From positions 1 through 64,000 of the forward strand of contig NZ_NPKO01000011.1 in the NCBI RefSeq assembly GCF_008329605.1: a stretch of DNA of 64,000 bases, given 5' to 3'. The position numbers and the translations under genes are program-made. Positions 46,755 through 56,820 of this stretch are shown in pieces. The DNA comes from Mycolicibacterium sp. P9-64 (lineage in GTDB: Bacteria > Actinomycetota > Actinomycetes > Mycobacteriales > Mycobacteriaceae). The notes beneath the pieces were generated by a model. The model was given only the letters and a program-made list of their open reading frames with translations. It had not been told where the DNA came from and did no database searches. The stretch's first letter is position 1. Every line of letters begins with the position of its first letter.

Positions 46755-48394
46755 CGCGGGAACATCCCCGTCGGTGTTCCTCTGCCGTCCCAGTTCAACA
46801 GGTTCACCCGGGACGGGTGCTCGGCATTCGCGGCCATGCCTTCGCCGGTCTGCCGCTGTCGCAGCGCGTTGAACGTCTCGACCGCGACGGGCACCGGTCC
46901 ACCGCTGGCCTCACCGAAGGGACCCGACTCATACATTCCCGGTCCGCCGTCGAACGACAGTGCGCACTCGGTGGCGGTCTCCTCGAGCTGGTGGCCCTCG
47001 TTGGCGTACGCCGACGGAATGACGTAGCGCTCCTCGTACTTCGCGATCGCCAGCAGCCGGTACATGTCGTACATCTGCTCCTCGGTCATGCCGACCGACT
47101 GCGGGATGTGTGGCTGGGTCTCGCGACCGAGGTTGATGTCACGCATGTAGGACCGCATTGCCGCCAGTCGGCGCAGCACCGCCTCGACGGTGCCGGTGTC
47201 CCCCGCGGTGAACAGCCCCGCCAGGTACTCGATCGGGATGCGCAGCGACTCCAGCGCGCCGAACAGGTTGCCCAGCTCCTCACCGTCGTGTCCGTCGCGG
47301 CTGACCGCATCGACCACCGGCGACAGCGGCGGGACGTACCAGACCATCGGCATGGTCCGGTACTCCGGATGCAGCGGCAGGGCCACCCGGAAGGTGTTGA
47401 TCAGCGCGTACACCGGCGACCGCTGTGCGGCCTCGATCCACTCGTCGGAGATGCCCTCGGCACGGGCGCCGGCAATGACCTCCGGATCGGATGCGTCGAG
47501 GAGGATCTGGCGCTGCGCCTCATAGAGGTCGGTCTCGTTCTCGACCGACGCCGCCTCGAGCACCCGGTCCACGTCGTAGAGGACCAGCCCGATATAGCGC
47601 AGCCTGCCCACGCACGTCTCGGCGCACACGGTTGGCAGGCCCACCTCGACACGCGGGTAGCAGAAGGTGCACTTCTCGGCCTTGCCGGTCTTGTGGTTGA
47701 AGTAGATCTTCTTGTAGGGGCAACCCGACACGCACATCCGCCAGCCGCGGCAGCGGTCCTGGTCGACGAGCACGATTCCGTCCTCGGTGCGCTTGTAGAT
47801 CGCCCCCGACGGGCAAGAGGACACGCACGACGGGTTCAGGCAGTGCTCGCAGATGCGCGGGAGGTAGAACATGAAGGTCTGCTCGAGTTCGAGGCGGATC
47901 TGCTCGCTCACCTTCTTCAGCACCGGGTCGCCCGGCACGATCTCCGGAGACCCGCCGAGGTCGTCATCCCAGTTCGCCGACCACGACACCTTCATCGGCC
48001 TGCCGCTGATCAGGCTCCGCGGCGGCGCCACCGGCATGTGTTCGCCAAGGGGCGCGGAGGTGAGGTTCTCGTAGTCGTAGGTCCACGGCTCGTAATAGTC
48101 GTTGATGCTGGGCATCTTCGGGTTCGAGAAGATCCGCAGCAGCTTGTGCAACCGACCACCGTCGCGCAGGCGCAGTCGGCCGCGCTTGTCACGAAACCAG
48201 CCACCGCGCCACCGGTCCTGGTCCTCATATGTACGCGGATACCCTTGTCCGGGACGGGTTTCCACGTTGTTGAACCAGACGTACTCGGTGCCGGAGCGAT
48301 TGGTCCACGCCTGCTTGCAGGTGACCGAGCAGGTATGGCAACCGATGCACTTGTCGAGGTTCATCACCATCGCCAGCTGCGCCATGACCTTCAT
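46751..48394 (-). CDS. narH: Respiratory nitrate reductase beta subunit
   Basis: A 547-residue iron-sulfur protein with one [3Fe-4S] and three [4Fe-4S] clusters. The Cys sets are CIGCHTCSVTCK, CEHCLNPSCVSSCP, CRGWRMCVSGCP and CTFCYPR...CAETC. Trp in CRGWRMC replaces a Cys and makes the [3Fe-4S] site, as in canonical NarH. The ATG at 48394 shares a base with the narG stop (TGATG). Confidence 0.97.
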   Translation of the reverse strand: MKVMAQLAMVMNLDKCIGCHTCSVTCKQAWTNRSGTEYVWFNNVETRPGQGYPRTYEDQDRWRGGWFRDKRGRLRLRDGGRLHKLLRIFSNPKMPSINDYYEPWTYDYENLTSAPLGEHMPVAPPRSLISGRPMKVSWSANWDDDLGGSPEIVPGDPVLKKVSEQIRLELEQTFMFYLPRICEHCLNPSCVSSCPSGAIYKRTEDGIVLVDQDRCRGWRMCVSGCPYKKIYFNHKTGKAEKCTFCYPRVEVGLPTVCAETCVGRLRYIGLVLYDVDRVLEAASVENETDLYEAQRQILLDASDPEVIAGARAEGISDEWIEAAQRSPVYALINTFRVALPLHPEYRTMPMVWYVPPLSPVVDAVSRDGHDGEELGNLFGALESLRIPIEYLAGLFTAGDTGTVEAVLRRLAAMRSYMRDINLGRETQPHIPQSVGMTEEQMYDMYRLLAIAKYEERYVIPSAYANEGHQLEETATECALSFDGGPGMYESGPFGEASGGPVPVAVETFNALRQRQTGEGMAANAEHPSRVNLLNWDGRGTPTGMFPR

Positions 48395-51300
48395 CAGTAC
48401 GTCACCTCCTGAGAGCGGCGGCGCACAACCGTCACCTCGTCGCGCTGGTTCCCCGTTGGGCCCAGGTAGTTGAACGCGAACGCGTGCTGCGCGTATCCGC
48501 CCGCGAGATGGGTGGGCTTCACGAGCAGCCGAGTCAGCGAGTTGTGGATGCCGCCGCGGTTGCCCGTGGTCTCGCTGAGCGGTACGTCGATCGTGCGTTC
48601 CTGCGCGTGGTACACGTACACCACGCCGTCCGGCATGCGATGCGACACCACTGCCCGGCACACCACGACGCCGTTGCGGTTGACGGCCTCGACCCAATCA
48701 TTGTCGCGCACCGAGATCTTCGCCGCGTCCGCCGGACTCATCCACATCGTCGGCCCGCCACGCGACAGCGAGAGCATGAACAGGTTGTCCTGGTATTCGG
48801 AGTGGATGGACCACTTCGAATGCGGGGTGAGGTAGCGCACCGTAAGACCTACACCATCTGACGTCCCGCCGTCCCCTAGCGCCGGTTCGCCGAACAACCG
48901 GGACATGTCCAGCGGTGGCCGGTAAGTGGGCAGCTGCTCGCCGAGTTCCTCCAGCCAGTCGTGGTCGACGTAGAAGTGCATCCGGCCGGTCAGCGTGTGA
49001 AAGGGCTTGAGCTCCTCGATGTTCACGGTGAACGGGGCGTAGCGGCGTCCGCCCGTCTCGCTGCCGGACCACTCTGGGCTGGTGATCACGGGGACGGGAC
49101 GGGCCTGCGTGTCGGCGTAGGTGATGCGGCGTTCCTCGCTCCCCTCGGCCAGGTGTACCAGTCGCCGGCCGGTGCGCTTCTCGAGTTCGCGGAAGCCCTC
49201 GACGGCGAGCCGGCCATTCGACGTACCAGACAGCGCGAGGATCACGTCGGCCATCCGCTCCGCCGTCGTGATCGCCGGGCGCCCTTCCGCCGGACCGGAA
49301 TTCATCACACCGAACTTGGCGCCCAACTCGGCGACCTCCGCCGTCGGATGTGTCGTGACACCCTTGGTGGTCAGTCCCAGCGTGTCGACGAGCGGACCCA
49401 GCGCGGCCCACTTGTCGGCGATCGCGGCGTAGTCGCGTTCGACCACCGCCACCGGCCCCATCGTCTTGCCGGGTATCGGCGTCTCGCCGGTGACGCGCCA
49501 GTCACACTCGACGCCGCCGGGATAGGACATCGCCCCTGGCGTGTCATGTTGCAGCACACCGAGTACGGCATCGGTGCGGGTACCGAGGTGTTTGACGGCC
49601 ATCGCGCTGAAGGATCGGGCGATCGCTCCGAACGCCTCATAGTCCGAGCGGGTCTCCCACGGCGGGTCGATCGCGGGAGTGAACGCGTGGATGAAGGGGT
49701 GCATGTCGGTGCTCGACAGGTCACCCTTCTCGTACCAGGTCGCCGCAGGTAGCACCACATCGGACAGCAGCGTGGTCGAGGTCATCCGGAAGTCGATCGA
49801 CATCAGCATGTCGACCTTGCCCTCGGGTATCTCGTCGGGCCATTCGACATCGTTGGGCCGCAACTCTTCCGCGGCCGGCTCGGCCTGCAGGTTCGAGGTG
49901 GTGCCCAGTAGGTGCTGCAGGAAGTATTCATTGCCCTTGCTGGACGAGCCGAGCAGGTTGGCCCGCCAGATACTCAGCACCCGAGGCCAATTCCTCGGGC
50001 TGTCCGGATCGGTGACCGCGAGCTTCAGCCTTCCGGCGGCGAGCTGTTCGGCGACGTAGCCGGGTATGTCCTTACCGGTCGCTCGGGCTTCGTCGGCGAC
50101 GTCGAGGCTGGACCGATCGAACTGCGGGTAGAACGGCGTCCATCCCATCGCCACGGCAGAGGCCAACACATCCATCGTGTGTTTGCCGCGAAACCTTCCG
50201 CGGCCCAGCGGGCTTGCAAGCGCGTCGGCTCGGTACCCGTCGTAACGCCACTGGTCGGTGTGTGCGTACCAGTACGACGTGCCCGCCATCTGCCGTGGCG
50301 GTCGCGACCAGTCCGTGCCCATGGCCATTGCCGTCCAACCGGTTACCGGCCTGCACTTCTCCTGCCCGACGTAATGTGCCCAGCCGCCGCCGTTGCGGCC
50401 CATCGATCCGGTAAGAAGCAGCAACGCCAGCACCGCGCGATAGGTGGCGTCACCGTGGAACCACTGGCAGATGCCTGCGCCCATGATGATCATCGACCGT
50501 CCGCCGGACTCTTCTGCGTTGCGCGCGAACTCCTTGGCGATCCGGATCGCCTGTGCGGCAGACACTCCGGTGATCGGCTCCTGCCACGCGGGGGTGTACG
50601 GCTCCTCGGGATCGTCGTAGCCGCTCGGCCAGTTCCCCGGCAGCCCCGGCCGGGACACGCCGTACTGGGCGAGCATCAGGTCGAACACCGTGCAGACGCG
50701 GTGCTCGCCGACCTGCCGCACCGGCACACCTCGCGCCAGCGTCTCACCGTGCCCGTCGATCGTGTCAAAGCGCGGCAGGTGCACCACTGCCGTTGGCCCG
50801 TCGGGTCGCGAAACCGTCAAAGCCGGTACCAGGTCCCCAAGTTCGAGATTCCACTTACCGATGCCATCGTCACCGTAACGGAATCCCAGCGAACCCTTGG
50901 GCACGGCGACGTCGTCGGTCGCACCGTCGAGCAGCACCGGCTTGAACGCGGCGTTCTCCACGTCCATGCCAAGATCGGCGGCGGTGAGGTTCTTTGCGGG
51001 TACCAACACCCCGTCGCGTTCCTCGAGCCTGACCAGGAACGGCAGGTCTGTGTATTGCCGCACGTAGTCGACGAAGAATGGAATTCGGTTGCGCACGAAG
51101 CACTCCGAGAGGATGACGTGGCCCATCGCCATCGCCAGCGCACCGTCGGTGCCCGCCGCGCAGGGCATCCACTCGTCGGCGAACTTGGTGTTGTCGGCGT
51201 AGTCGGGGCTCACGCTGACGACCTTCGTACCTCGGTAACGCACTTCGGCCATCCAGTGCGCGTCCGGGGTGCGGGTGACTGGAACGTTCGAGCCCCACAT

Positions 51301-52077
51301 CATCAGATACGACGCGTCCCACCAGTCCCCGGACTCCGGCACGTCGGTCTGGTCGCCGAACACCTGCGGTGAGGCCACTGGCAGATCGGCGTACCAGTCG
51401 TAGAACGACGTCATCACACCGCCGATCAGTTCGATGAAACGCGAACCGGCGGCGAACGACACCATCGACATCGCCGGGATGGGCGAAAAGCCGCAAACCC
51501 GGTCCGGTCCGTACTCCTTGATGGTGTACACGTGCGCGGCCGCGATCATCTCCGTGGCCTCGGCCCACGTCACCCGTACCAGGCCGCCCTTGCCGCGGGC
51601 CCTTTGGTAGCGGCGGCGCCGCTCGGGGTCGGCCTGAATGTCGGCCCAGGCCAGGACGGGATCGCCCAACCGGGCGCGGGCCTCGCGGTACATCTCGACC
51701 AGGACGCCGCGCGCGTACGGGTAGCGCACCCGTGTCGGCGAATAGGTGTACCAGGAGAACGCCGCGCCGCGGGGACAGCCGCGCGGTTCGTACTCGGGTC
51801 GATCGGGACCCACCGACGGGTAATCCGTCTCCTGGGTCTCCCAGGTGATGATGTCGTCCTTGACGTAGACCTTCCACGAACACGACCCGGTGCAGTTGAC
51901 CCCATGGGTGGACCTGACCACCTTGTCGTGGCTCCAGCGGTCCCGGTAGAACAGGTCCCCTTCGCGGCCCCCGCGGCGGGTGACGGTGCGCTGATCCTCG
52001 GACACCTCCCCCGCTGTGAAGAACCGGCGGCTGCGCCCCAGCAATGCCTCGATCGGACCGCCGATCTGCGCGCTCAC
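48394..52077 (-). CDS. narG: Respiratory nitrate reductase alpha subunit
   Basis: A 1227-residue molybdopterin enzyme that reduces nitrate to nitrite on the cytoplasmic face. The FS0 cluster ligands are His58, Cys62, Cys66 and Cys101 (STHGVNCTGSC, PRGCPRG). The molybdenum Asp lies in FGDQTDVPESGDWWDAS (near residue 240). No twin-arginine signal, as expected for the NarG type. The start overlaps the narK stop (ATGA). Confidence 0.98.
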   Translation of the reverse strand: MSAQIGGPIEALLGRSRRFFTAGEVSEDQRTVTRRGGREGDLFYRDRWSHDKVVRSTHGVNCTGSCSWKVYVKDDIITWETQETDYPSVGPDRPEYEPRGCPRGAAFSWYTYSPTRVRYPYARGVLVEMYREARARLGDPVLAWADIQADPERRRRYQRARGKGGLVRVTWAEATEMIAAAHVYTIKEYGPDRVCGFSPIPAMSMVSFAAGSRFIELIGGVMTSFYDWYADLPVASPQVFGDQTDVPESGDWWDASYLMMWGSNVPVTRTPDAHWMAEVRYRGTKVVSVSPDYADNTKFADEWMPCAAGTDGALAMAMGHVILSECFVRNRIPFFVDYVRQYTDLPFLVRLEERDGVLVPAKNLTAADLGMDVENAAFKPVLLDGATDDVAVPKGSLGFRYGDDGIGKWNLELGDLVPALTVSRPDGPTAVVHLPRFDTIDGHGETLARGVPVRQVGEHRVCTVFDLMLAQYGVSRPGLPGNWPSGYDDPEEPYTPAWQEPITGVSAAQAIRIAKEFARNAEESGGRSMIIMGAGICQWFHGDATYRAVLALLLLTGSMGRNGGGWAHYVGQEKCRPVTGWTAMAMGTDWSRPPRQMAGTSYWYAHTDQWRYDGYRADALASPLGRGRFRGKHTMDVLASAVAMGWTPFYPQFDRSSLDVADEARATGKDIPGYVAEQLAAGRLKLAVTDPDSPRNWPRVLSIWRANLLGSSSKGNEYFLQHLLGTTSNLQAEPAAEELRPNDVEWPDEIPEGKVDMLMSIDFRMTSTTLLSDVVLPAATWYEKGDLSSTDMHPFIHAFTPAIDPPWETRSDYEAFGAIARSFSAMAVKHLGTRTDAVLGVLQHDTPGAMSYPGGVECDWRVTGETPIPGKTMGPVAVVERDYAAIADKWAALGPLVDTLGLTTKGVTTHPTAEVAELGAKFGVMNSGPAEGRPAITTAERMADVILALSGTSNGRLAVEGFRELEKRTGRRLVHLAEGSEERRITYADTQARPVPVITSPEWSGSETGGRRYAPFTVNIEELKPFHTLTGRMHFYVDHDWLEELGEQLPTYRPPLDMSRLFGEPALGDGGTSDGVGLTVRYLTPHSKWSIHSEYQDNLFMLSLSRGGPTMWMSPADAAKISVRDNDWVEAVNRNGVVVCRAVVSHRMPDGVVYVYHAQERTIDVPLSETTGNRGGIHNSLTRLLVKPTHLAGGYAQHAFAFNYLGPTGNQRDEVTVVRRRSQEVTY

Positions 52078-53315
52078 GGCGCGGTTCCCGGTCCGTCGCG
52101 GGGCACGGGTTCGTGGGCGTGCAACCGCAGCGCGGTGAAGGCCAACGCGATGAGTGCGGTGGCCACCAGCAGGAGCAGACCGAAGGTGTAGTCGTTATTC
52201 GGCTGGTCGTAGGTGGCGCCCATCACCAGAGGGGGGAAGTAGCCACCCAATCCACCTGCAGCGGCGACGATTCCGGTGACCGATCCCACTGACTTGGCCG
52301 GCGATCGGCGGGCGACCCATGCGAACACGCCGCCGGTCCCGATGCCGAGGAACAACGCCAGAACAATGAAGGTCGCGGCGGACCACACGTCGGGCGGCGG
52401 TTGAAACACCGCGACGAACGCCATCAGCGCGGTCCCCGCCAGGGACGCGAGCACGACGTACTTGGGTGGAATCCGATCGGACAGTGCGCCACCGATCGGC
52501 CGGGCGACCACGGCGGCGAGCGCGAACGCGGCTGTACGGGCTCCGGCATCGATGGCCGAGAAGCCGTAGACGGTCTTGATGTAGGTCGGCAGATAGTTGC
52601 TGAAGGCCACGAAGCCGCCGAAGACGACCGCGTACAGGAAGCACATCTCCCACGTCACGCCCAACTTCGCGGCCGCCTTCAACTTCGGCAGCACCGGGTC
52701 GGTGTTCGGGGTGAACAACGGCGCGTTGCGCATCGCCAGCAGGCAGAGCACCGCCGTGAGCGCCAGCGCGACGGCGATGATCGCGTGGGTGGCCATCAGC
52801 CCGAACCACTTGACGAAGCGGGGCGTGAAGAACGCCGACAGCGCGGTACCGACCATGCCCATGCCGAAGACCCCCGTCGCGAAACCGCGACGGGCCGGTT
52901 CGTACCAGTTGTTGGCGAACGGGATGCCGACCGCGAAGACGGTGCCCGCGATGCCCAGGAAGAAGCCGAACACCAGCAGCAGCGGATACGATCCGACGGT
53001 TCCGGCGGTCCCGACCGCCAGCACCGGCACGATCGAGGCCAGGCAGATCGCGATGAACATGATGCGTCCGCCGAACCGGTCGGTCAGCGAACCGACCACG
53101 ATGCGGCCAAGGGCCCCGACCAGGATCGGCGTCGCGACGAGCATCGAGGCCTGGGTGCTGGACAGCGACAGATCGCCCGCATAGGTCGTCGACAGCGGGC
53201 CGATCATGTTCCAGGCCCAGAAGTTGATCGTCGAAACCCAGGTGGCCAGCGCCAGATTGATGCGCTGCCCCGAAAGTGCCAACGGTGTGGTGACCGCGTT
53301 CACGTTCTCAGACAA
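52074..53315 (-). CDS. narK: Nitrate/nitrite transporter, NarK2 type
   Basis: A 413-residue MFS protein with 12 helices. Family signatures are GVFGMGMVGTALSAFF and GIVAAAGGLGGYFPPLVMG. The sequence follows M. tuberculosis NarK2 closely (WVSTINFWAWNMIGPLSTTYAGDLSL). The annotated TTG at 53315 is weak; GTG at 53303 or TTG at 53282 (where M. tuberculosis NarK2 begins) are alternatives. First gene of narKGHJI, with a DosR-like site just upstream. Confidence 0.95.
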   Translation of the reverse strand: MSENVNAVTTPLALSGQRINLALATWVSTINFWAWNMIGPLSTTYAGDLSLSSTQASMLVATPILVGALGRIVVGSLTDRFGGRIMFIAICLASIVPVLAVGTAGTVGSYPLLLVFGFFLGIAGTVFAVGIPFANNWYEPARRGFATGVFGMGMVGTALSAFFTPRFVKWFGLMATHAIIAVALALTAVLCLLAMRNAPLFTPNTDPVLPKLKAAAKLGVTWEMCFLYAVVFGGFVAFSNYLPTYIKTVYGFSAIDAGARTAAFALAAVVARPIGGALSDRIPPKYVVLASLAGTALMAFVAVFQPPPDVWSAATFIVLALFLGIGTGGVFAWVARRSPAKSVGSVTGIVAAAGGLGGYFPPLVMGATYDQPNNDYTFGLLLLVATALIALAFTALRLHAHEPVPRDGPGTAP

Positions 53316-53322
53316 CCACTCG

Positions 53323-53342
53323 TGGAAGTCCTTGGTCCCAGT
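53323..53342. promoter_or_regulatory. DosR-box-like site between narK and the cupin gene
   Basis: On the minus strand it reads ACTGGGACCAAGGACTTCCA; the GGGACCAA core matches one half of the DosR consensus (TTSGGGACTWWAGTCCCSAA) well, the other half poorly (11 of 20 in all). narK2 is a DosR target in M. tuberculosis. The position fits the cupin promoter (about 80 bp before its start) better than narK unless narK starts further in. Confidence 0.5.
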
Positions 53343-53421
53343 ATTGGGAAAATGCTCGAGGAACAGTCAGCGGGCGGCAGGGCGACTAACGTCACCAGGT
53401 ACACCGAGCATAGGAGGTCAC

Positions 53422-53772
53422 GTGAACAAGATCTCGTTGACGGCATTGGCCCGCGAGCAACTCGCGGGCGCGCAACGAGCCTCCAGCGGGCGCAGCGCTC
53501 ACACCGTGTACGGCGGCCACGAACACGTCTTGCGTCAAACCGTGATCGCACTGGTGGCGGGCCAACGGCTCGACGAGCACGAGAACCCAGGCGAAGCGAC
53601 GGTCCACGTTCTGCACGGCCGCGTTCAGCTGGTTTCGGGCGATGACAGCTGGGAGGGCTCGACCGGCGATCTGATCATCGTACCCGGATCGCGCCACTCG
53701 CTCGAGGCCGTCGAAGCCTCGACAATACTGCTGACCGTAGCGAAATCGACGTCACCACACACCAACTCGTAG
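53422..53772 (+). CDS. Small cupin-domain protein
   Basis: A 116-residue single cupin barrel. The metal-binding motif is in LVAGQRLDEHENPGEATVHVLHGRVQL, with the second His in IVPGSRHSLEAVE. GTG start at 53422 follows AGGAGG by 5 nt. Divergent from narK and upstream of the arc operon. Such small cupins can bind a metal or act as a sensor or quercetinase-type enzyme; no substrate can be named. Confidence 0.87.
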   Translation: MNKISLTALAREQLAGAQRASSGRSAHTVYGGHEHVLRQTVIALVAGQRLDEHENPGEATVHVLHGRVQLVSGDDSWEGSTGDLIIVPGSRHSLEAVEASTILLTVAKSTSPHTNS

Positions 53773-53940
53773 CACGCACGCACGCGTCGCCGTCGGGTAG
53801 CACCACGTCATCGAACGGCGTGGTGACGTTCCGCGCGTCGCGCTCAAACACGTTGCCGTAGAGGACGTTCAACACCTCTCCACCCGGTACGATCAACCGC
53901 CCTGCGCGTAACTGGCACTGAGTTGCTGGCGCACGAGCCA

Positions 53941-53981
53941 GTTGGGACTTCCGGCTTCCGATCTGGGACCAAAGCCTCCTT
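53941..53981. promoter_or_regulatory. Tandem DosR-box-like sites before the arc operon
   Basis: Two sites start 21 bp apart, two helical turns: GTTGGGACTTCCGGCTTCCG (53941-53960, 11 of 20 to consensus) and TCTGGGACCAAAGCCTCCTT (53962-53981, 13 of 20). Both keep the GGGAC half-site in the same orientation. They end 78 bp before the arcD ATG, a usual arrangement for DosR promoters. Confidence 0.6.
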
Positions 53982-54059
53982 ACCTCGACGAAATCCGCCC
54001 ATAGCGTCGTTTGAGCGGCGTGAGCTCACACCGTCTAGACACGCACTGGAAGGACGACG

Positions 54060-55538
54060 ATGTCCGACACGTTGATTTCACCGCCTCCCGCTACCCGGCC
54101 GGCCCGCGCAAGAGCCGGACTCGGGCTTGCTGCCCTAACGGCCATCGTGGTCGGGTCGATGATCGGCAGCGGGATCTTCGCGCTGCCCTCTCAGATGGCG
54201 GCCAGCGCGGCTCCCGGCCCTCTGCTCATCGGCTGGGCCATTACCGGCGTGGGCATGCTGACCCTGGCGTTCGTCTTCCAGACCCTGGCAAGCCGCAAGC
54301 CGGACGTCGACGGTGGTGTCTACGGTTACGCCCGGGCCGGTTTCGGTAACTACATCGGCTTCACGTCGGCCTTCGGCTACTGGGTGTCGGCATGGGTCGG
54401 CAACGTCGCCTACCTCGTCCTGCTGTTCTCCACGCTGGGCTACTTCTTTCCCGGATTTGAAGGCGGCGCAACGGTTCCCGCGATCATCGGAGCATCGGTG
54501 GTGCTGTGGATCGTGCACGCCATGACACTTCGTGGCGTGCAGACGGCGGCCTTCGTCAACGTCGTGGTGACCGTCGCAAAGGTGGTCCCGATCCTGGTGT
54601 TCATCGCCATCGCCGCAGTCGGCTTCAAGGCGGGTCTGTTCTCCGCCGACTTCTGGGGCAAGGCCGTTCAGATCGACGACACTCCGCTCGGCGACACGAT
54701 GACACAGGTCAAGAACATGATGCTGGTCACCGTGTGGGTGTTCATCGGCATCGAGGGCGCCTCCGTGTACTCCCAGCGCGCGGCCAAGCGCAAGGACGTC
54801 GGCCGGGCCACGGTGCTCGGCTTCGTCGGAGTGTTGGCGCTACTGCTCATGGTGAACCTGCTGTCGTACGGACTGATGGCCCAGGCTGAGCTCGCCGGGA
54901 TTCCCGATCCCTCGATGGCCGGTGTCCTGGAGAATCAGGTGGGTAGTTGGGGTGCGGCCTTCATCTCGATCGGTCTGGTCGTCTCCCTACTCGGCGCGCT
55001 GATCGCTTGGGTGCTGCTGTGTGTGGAGATCCTGCGCCTGCCCGCCCTCGAACACGTGATGCCGAAGGCGCTCGCCAAGGAGAACTCGCACGGCGCGCCG
55101 GCAACCGCACTGTGGGTGACCAACCTCTGTGTCCAGGCCCTGCTGCTGTGGACCCTCGCCAATGCGAGCACCTACACCAACCTGGTCTACCTGGCGACGT
55201 CACTGATCCTGCTGCCCTACTTGTGGTCGGCGGCCTACCAGGTGCTGTTGGCGATCCGCAGCGAGACATACGAGGCAGGCCACGGGCGTGTCCGCGACCT
55301 GGTGATCGGGGTGGTCGCTCTCGGCTACGCGGTGTGGCTGGTGTACGCCGGAGGCTGGCAGTACCTGCTGGTGGCCGCGATGTTCTACCTCGTCGGCACC
55401 GCGCTATACCTCTGGGCGCGCAGGGAAAGCCACTTGCCCGCATTCACCAAACCCGAGTGGGCCGTCTTCGCCGTCGTGGCGCTGACGTCGGTCGTGGCCG
55501 TCGCACTGACTGCCACCGGCAACCTGTCCGTCCTGTGA
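54060..55538 (+). CDS. arcD: Arginine/ornithine antiporter (APC superfamily)
   Basis: A 492-residue transporter with about 12 helices of the basic amino acid/polyamine antiporter branch: VVGSMIGSGIFALPSQMA in helix 1 and MMLVTVWVFIGIEGASVYSQRA in helix 6. As first gene of the arc operon it imports arginine in exchange for ornithine. The ATG at 54060 is preceded by GGAAGG. Its stop overlaps the arcA GTG by 4 nt. Confidence 0.93.
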   Translation: MSDTLISPPPATRPARARAGLGLAALTAIVVGSMIGSGIFALPSQMAASAAPGPLLIGWAITGVGMLTLAFVFQTLASRKPDVDGGVYGYARAGFGNYIGFTSAFGYWVSAWVGNVAYLVLLFSTLGYFFPGFEGGATVPAIIGASVVLWIVHAMTLRGVQTAAFVNVVVTVAKVVPILVFIAIAAVGFKAGLFSADFWGKAVQIDDTPLGDTMTQVKNMMLVTVWVFIGIEGASVYSQRAAKRKDVGRATVLGFVGVLALLLMVNLLSYGLMAQAELAGIPDPSMAGVLENQVGSWGAAFISIGLVVSLLGALIAWVLLCVEILRLPALEHVMPKALAKENSHGAPATALWVTNLCVQALLLWTLANASTYTNLVYLATSLILLPYLWSAAYQVLLAIRSETYEAGHGRVRDLVIGVVALGYAVWLVYAGGWQYLLVAAMFYLVGTALYLWARRESHLPAFTKPEWAVFAVVALTSVVAVALTATGNLSVL

Positions 55539-56794
55539 ACGCCACCGACTCCCGGCTTGGCGTCTGGTCCGAGGCGGGCAAGCTGCGACGCGTAATGGTC
55601 TGCGCGCCCGGACTGGCCCATCAACGGCTCACCCCGGACAACTGCCACGACTTGCTGTTCGACGACGTCATCTGGCTGCAGCAGGCCCGCCGCGATCACT
55701 TCGACTTCGTCGCCAAGATGGTCGATCGCGGCGTCGAGGTCCTCGAGCTTCAGGATTTGCTCGCCGACGTGGTGGCGAAGCCCGACGCCCGCGAGTGGCT
55801 ACTCGACCGCAAGGTGACCGACGATCTGGTCGGACCGGGGCTCACCCACGAAATCCGGTCCTGGCTGACCGAGCTCCCACCGGATCGGTTGGCGGAGTTC
55901 TTCATTGGCGGGGTCGCCTACCAAGACGTGGTCGACGAGGTGGACAGCAAGTTCCTCTCGCTGTTCAACGAGTTGGACCCGGCGGGGTTCGTCATCCGGC
56001 CACTGCCCAACACGCAGTTCATGCGCGACAACTCGGCTTGGATCTTCGGTGGTGTCACCCTGAACCCCATGTACTGGCCGGCGCGGCGCCAGGAGACGCT
56101 GCTCACCGCTGCCGTGTACAAATTCCACCCGGCCTTCGCCGACGAGAAGTACGACGTGTGGCTGGGCGACGCCGACGGACGGCCCGCCGACCACGGCCTG
56201 GGCACTCTCGAGGGCGGCGACGTGATGCCGATCGGCAAGGGCCTCGTCGTGATCGGCATGGGAGAGCGGTCGTCGCATCAGGCCATCACCCAGGTTGCGC
56301 GCAACCTGTTCGCCGCCGGAGCGGCCGAGCGGGTGATCATCGCGAGCCTGCCGAAGACCCGGTCTGCCATGCACCTGGACACCGTGTTCACCTTCTGCGA
56401 TCGCGATCTGGTGACGGCGTTCGCACCGGTCGTCGACGGGATCGTGCCGATCAGCCTGCGCCCAGATGGCACTTCGCCGTCGGGCTTGGACGTCCGACGT
56501 GAACCGAAGGGCCTGATCGACACCATCGGCGAAGCGGTAGGTGTGGACTTTCGGGTCGTCACCACCGCCGGTGACGTCTACGGCGTCCAACGCGAGCAGT
56601 GGGACGACGGCAACAACGTGGTCGCGCTCGAGCCGGGCGTCGTGATCGGCTATGACCGGAACACCCTGACGAATACGGCATTACGCAAGGCGGGCGTGGA
56701 GGTCGTCACCATCGATGCCAGCGAACTGGGTCGTGGCCGCGGCGGTGGCCGATGCATGACCTGCCCGATCTTGCGCGATCCGCTCTACACCTGA
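55535..56794 (+). CDS. arcA: Arginine deiminase
   Basis: A 419-residue enzyme that hydrolyses arginine to citrulline and ammonia. Family motifs: LPNTQFMRDNSAWIFGG, TLEGGDVMPIG, HLDTVFTFCDRD, and the catalytic Cys in GGGRCMTCPILRDPL at the C-terminus. GTG start at 55535 coupled to arcD. This is a complete-length enzyme with catalytic residues intact. Confidence 0.96.
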   Translation: MNATDSRLGVWSEAGKLRRVMVCAPGLAHQRLTPDNCHDLLFDDVIWLQQARRDHFDFVAKMVDRGVEVLELQDLLADVVAKPDAREWLLDRKVTDDLVGPGLTHEIRSWLTELPPDRLAEFFIGGVAYQDVVDEVDSKFLSLFNELDPAGFVIRPLPNTQFMRDNSAWIFGGVTLNPMYWPARRQETLLTAAVYKFHPAFADEKYDVWLGDADGRPADHGLGTLEGGDVMPIGKGLVVIGMGERSSHQAITQVARNLFAAGAAERVIIASLPKTRSAMHLDTVFTFCDRDLVTAFAPVVDGIVPISLRPDGTSPSGLDVRREPKGLIDTIGEAVGVDFRVVTTAGDVYGVQREQWDDGNNVVALEPGVVIGYDRNTLTNTALRKAGVEVVTIDASELGRGRGGGRCMTCPILRDPLYT

Positions 56795-56820
56795 TTACCT
56801 CCCAGCGTTAGGACCCGACC

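Noticed and set aside
53675..53896. 73-codon minus-strand frame over the cupin 3' end and arc promoter region
   Set aside because: Overlaps the cupin gene antisense and the tandem boxes' surroundings; no ribosome site or known family.
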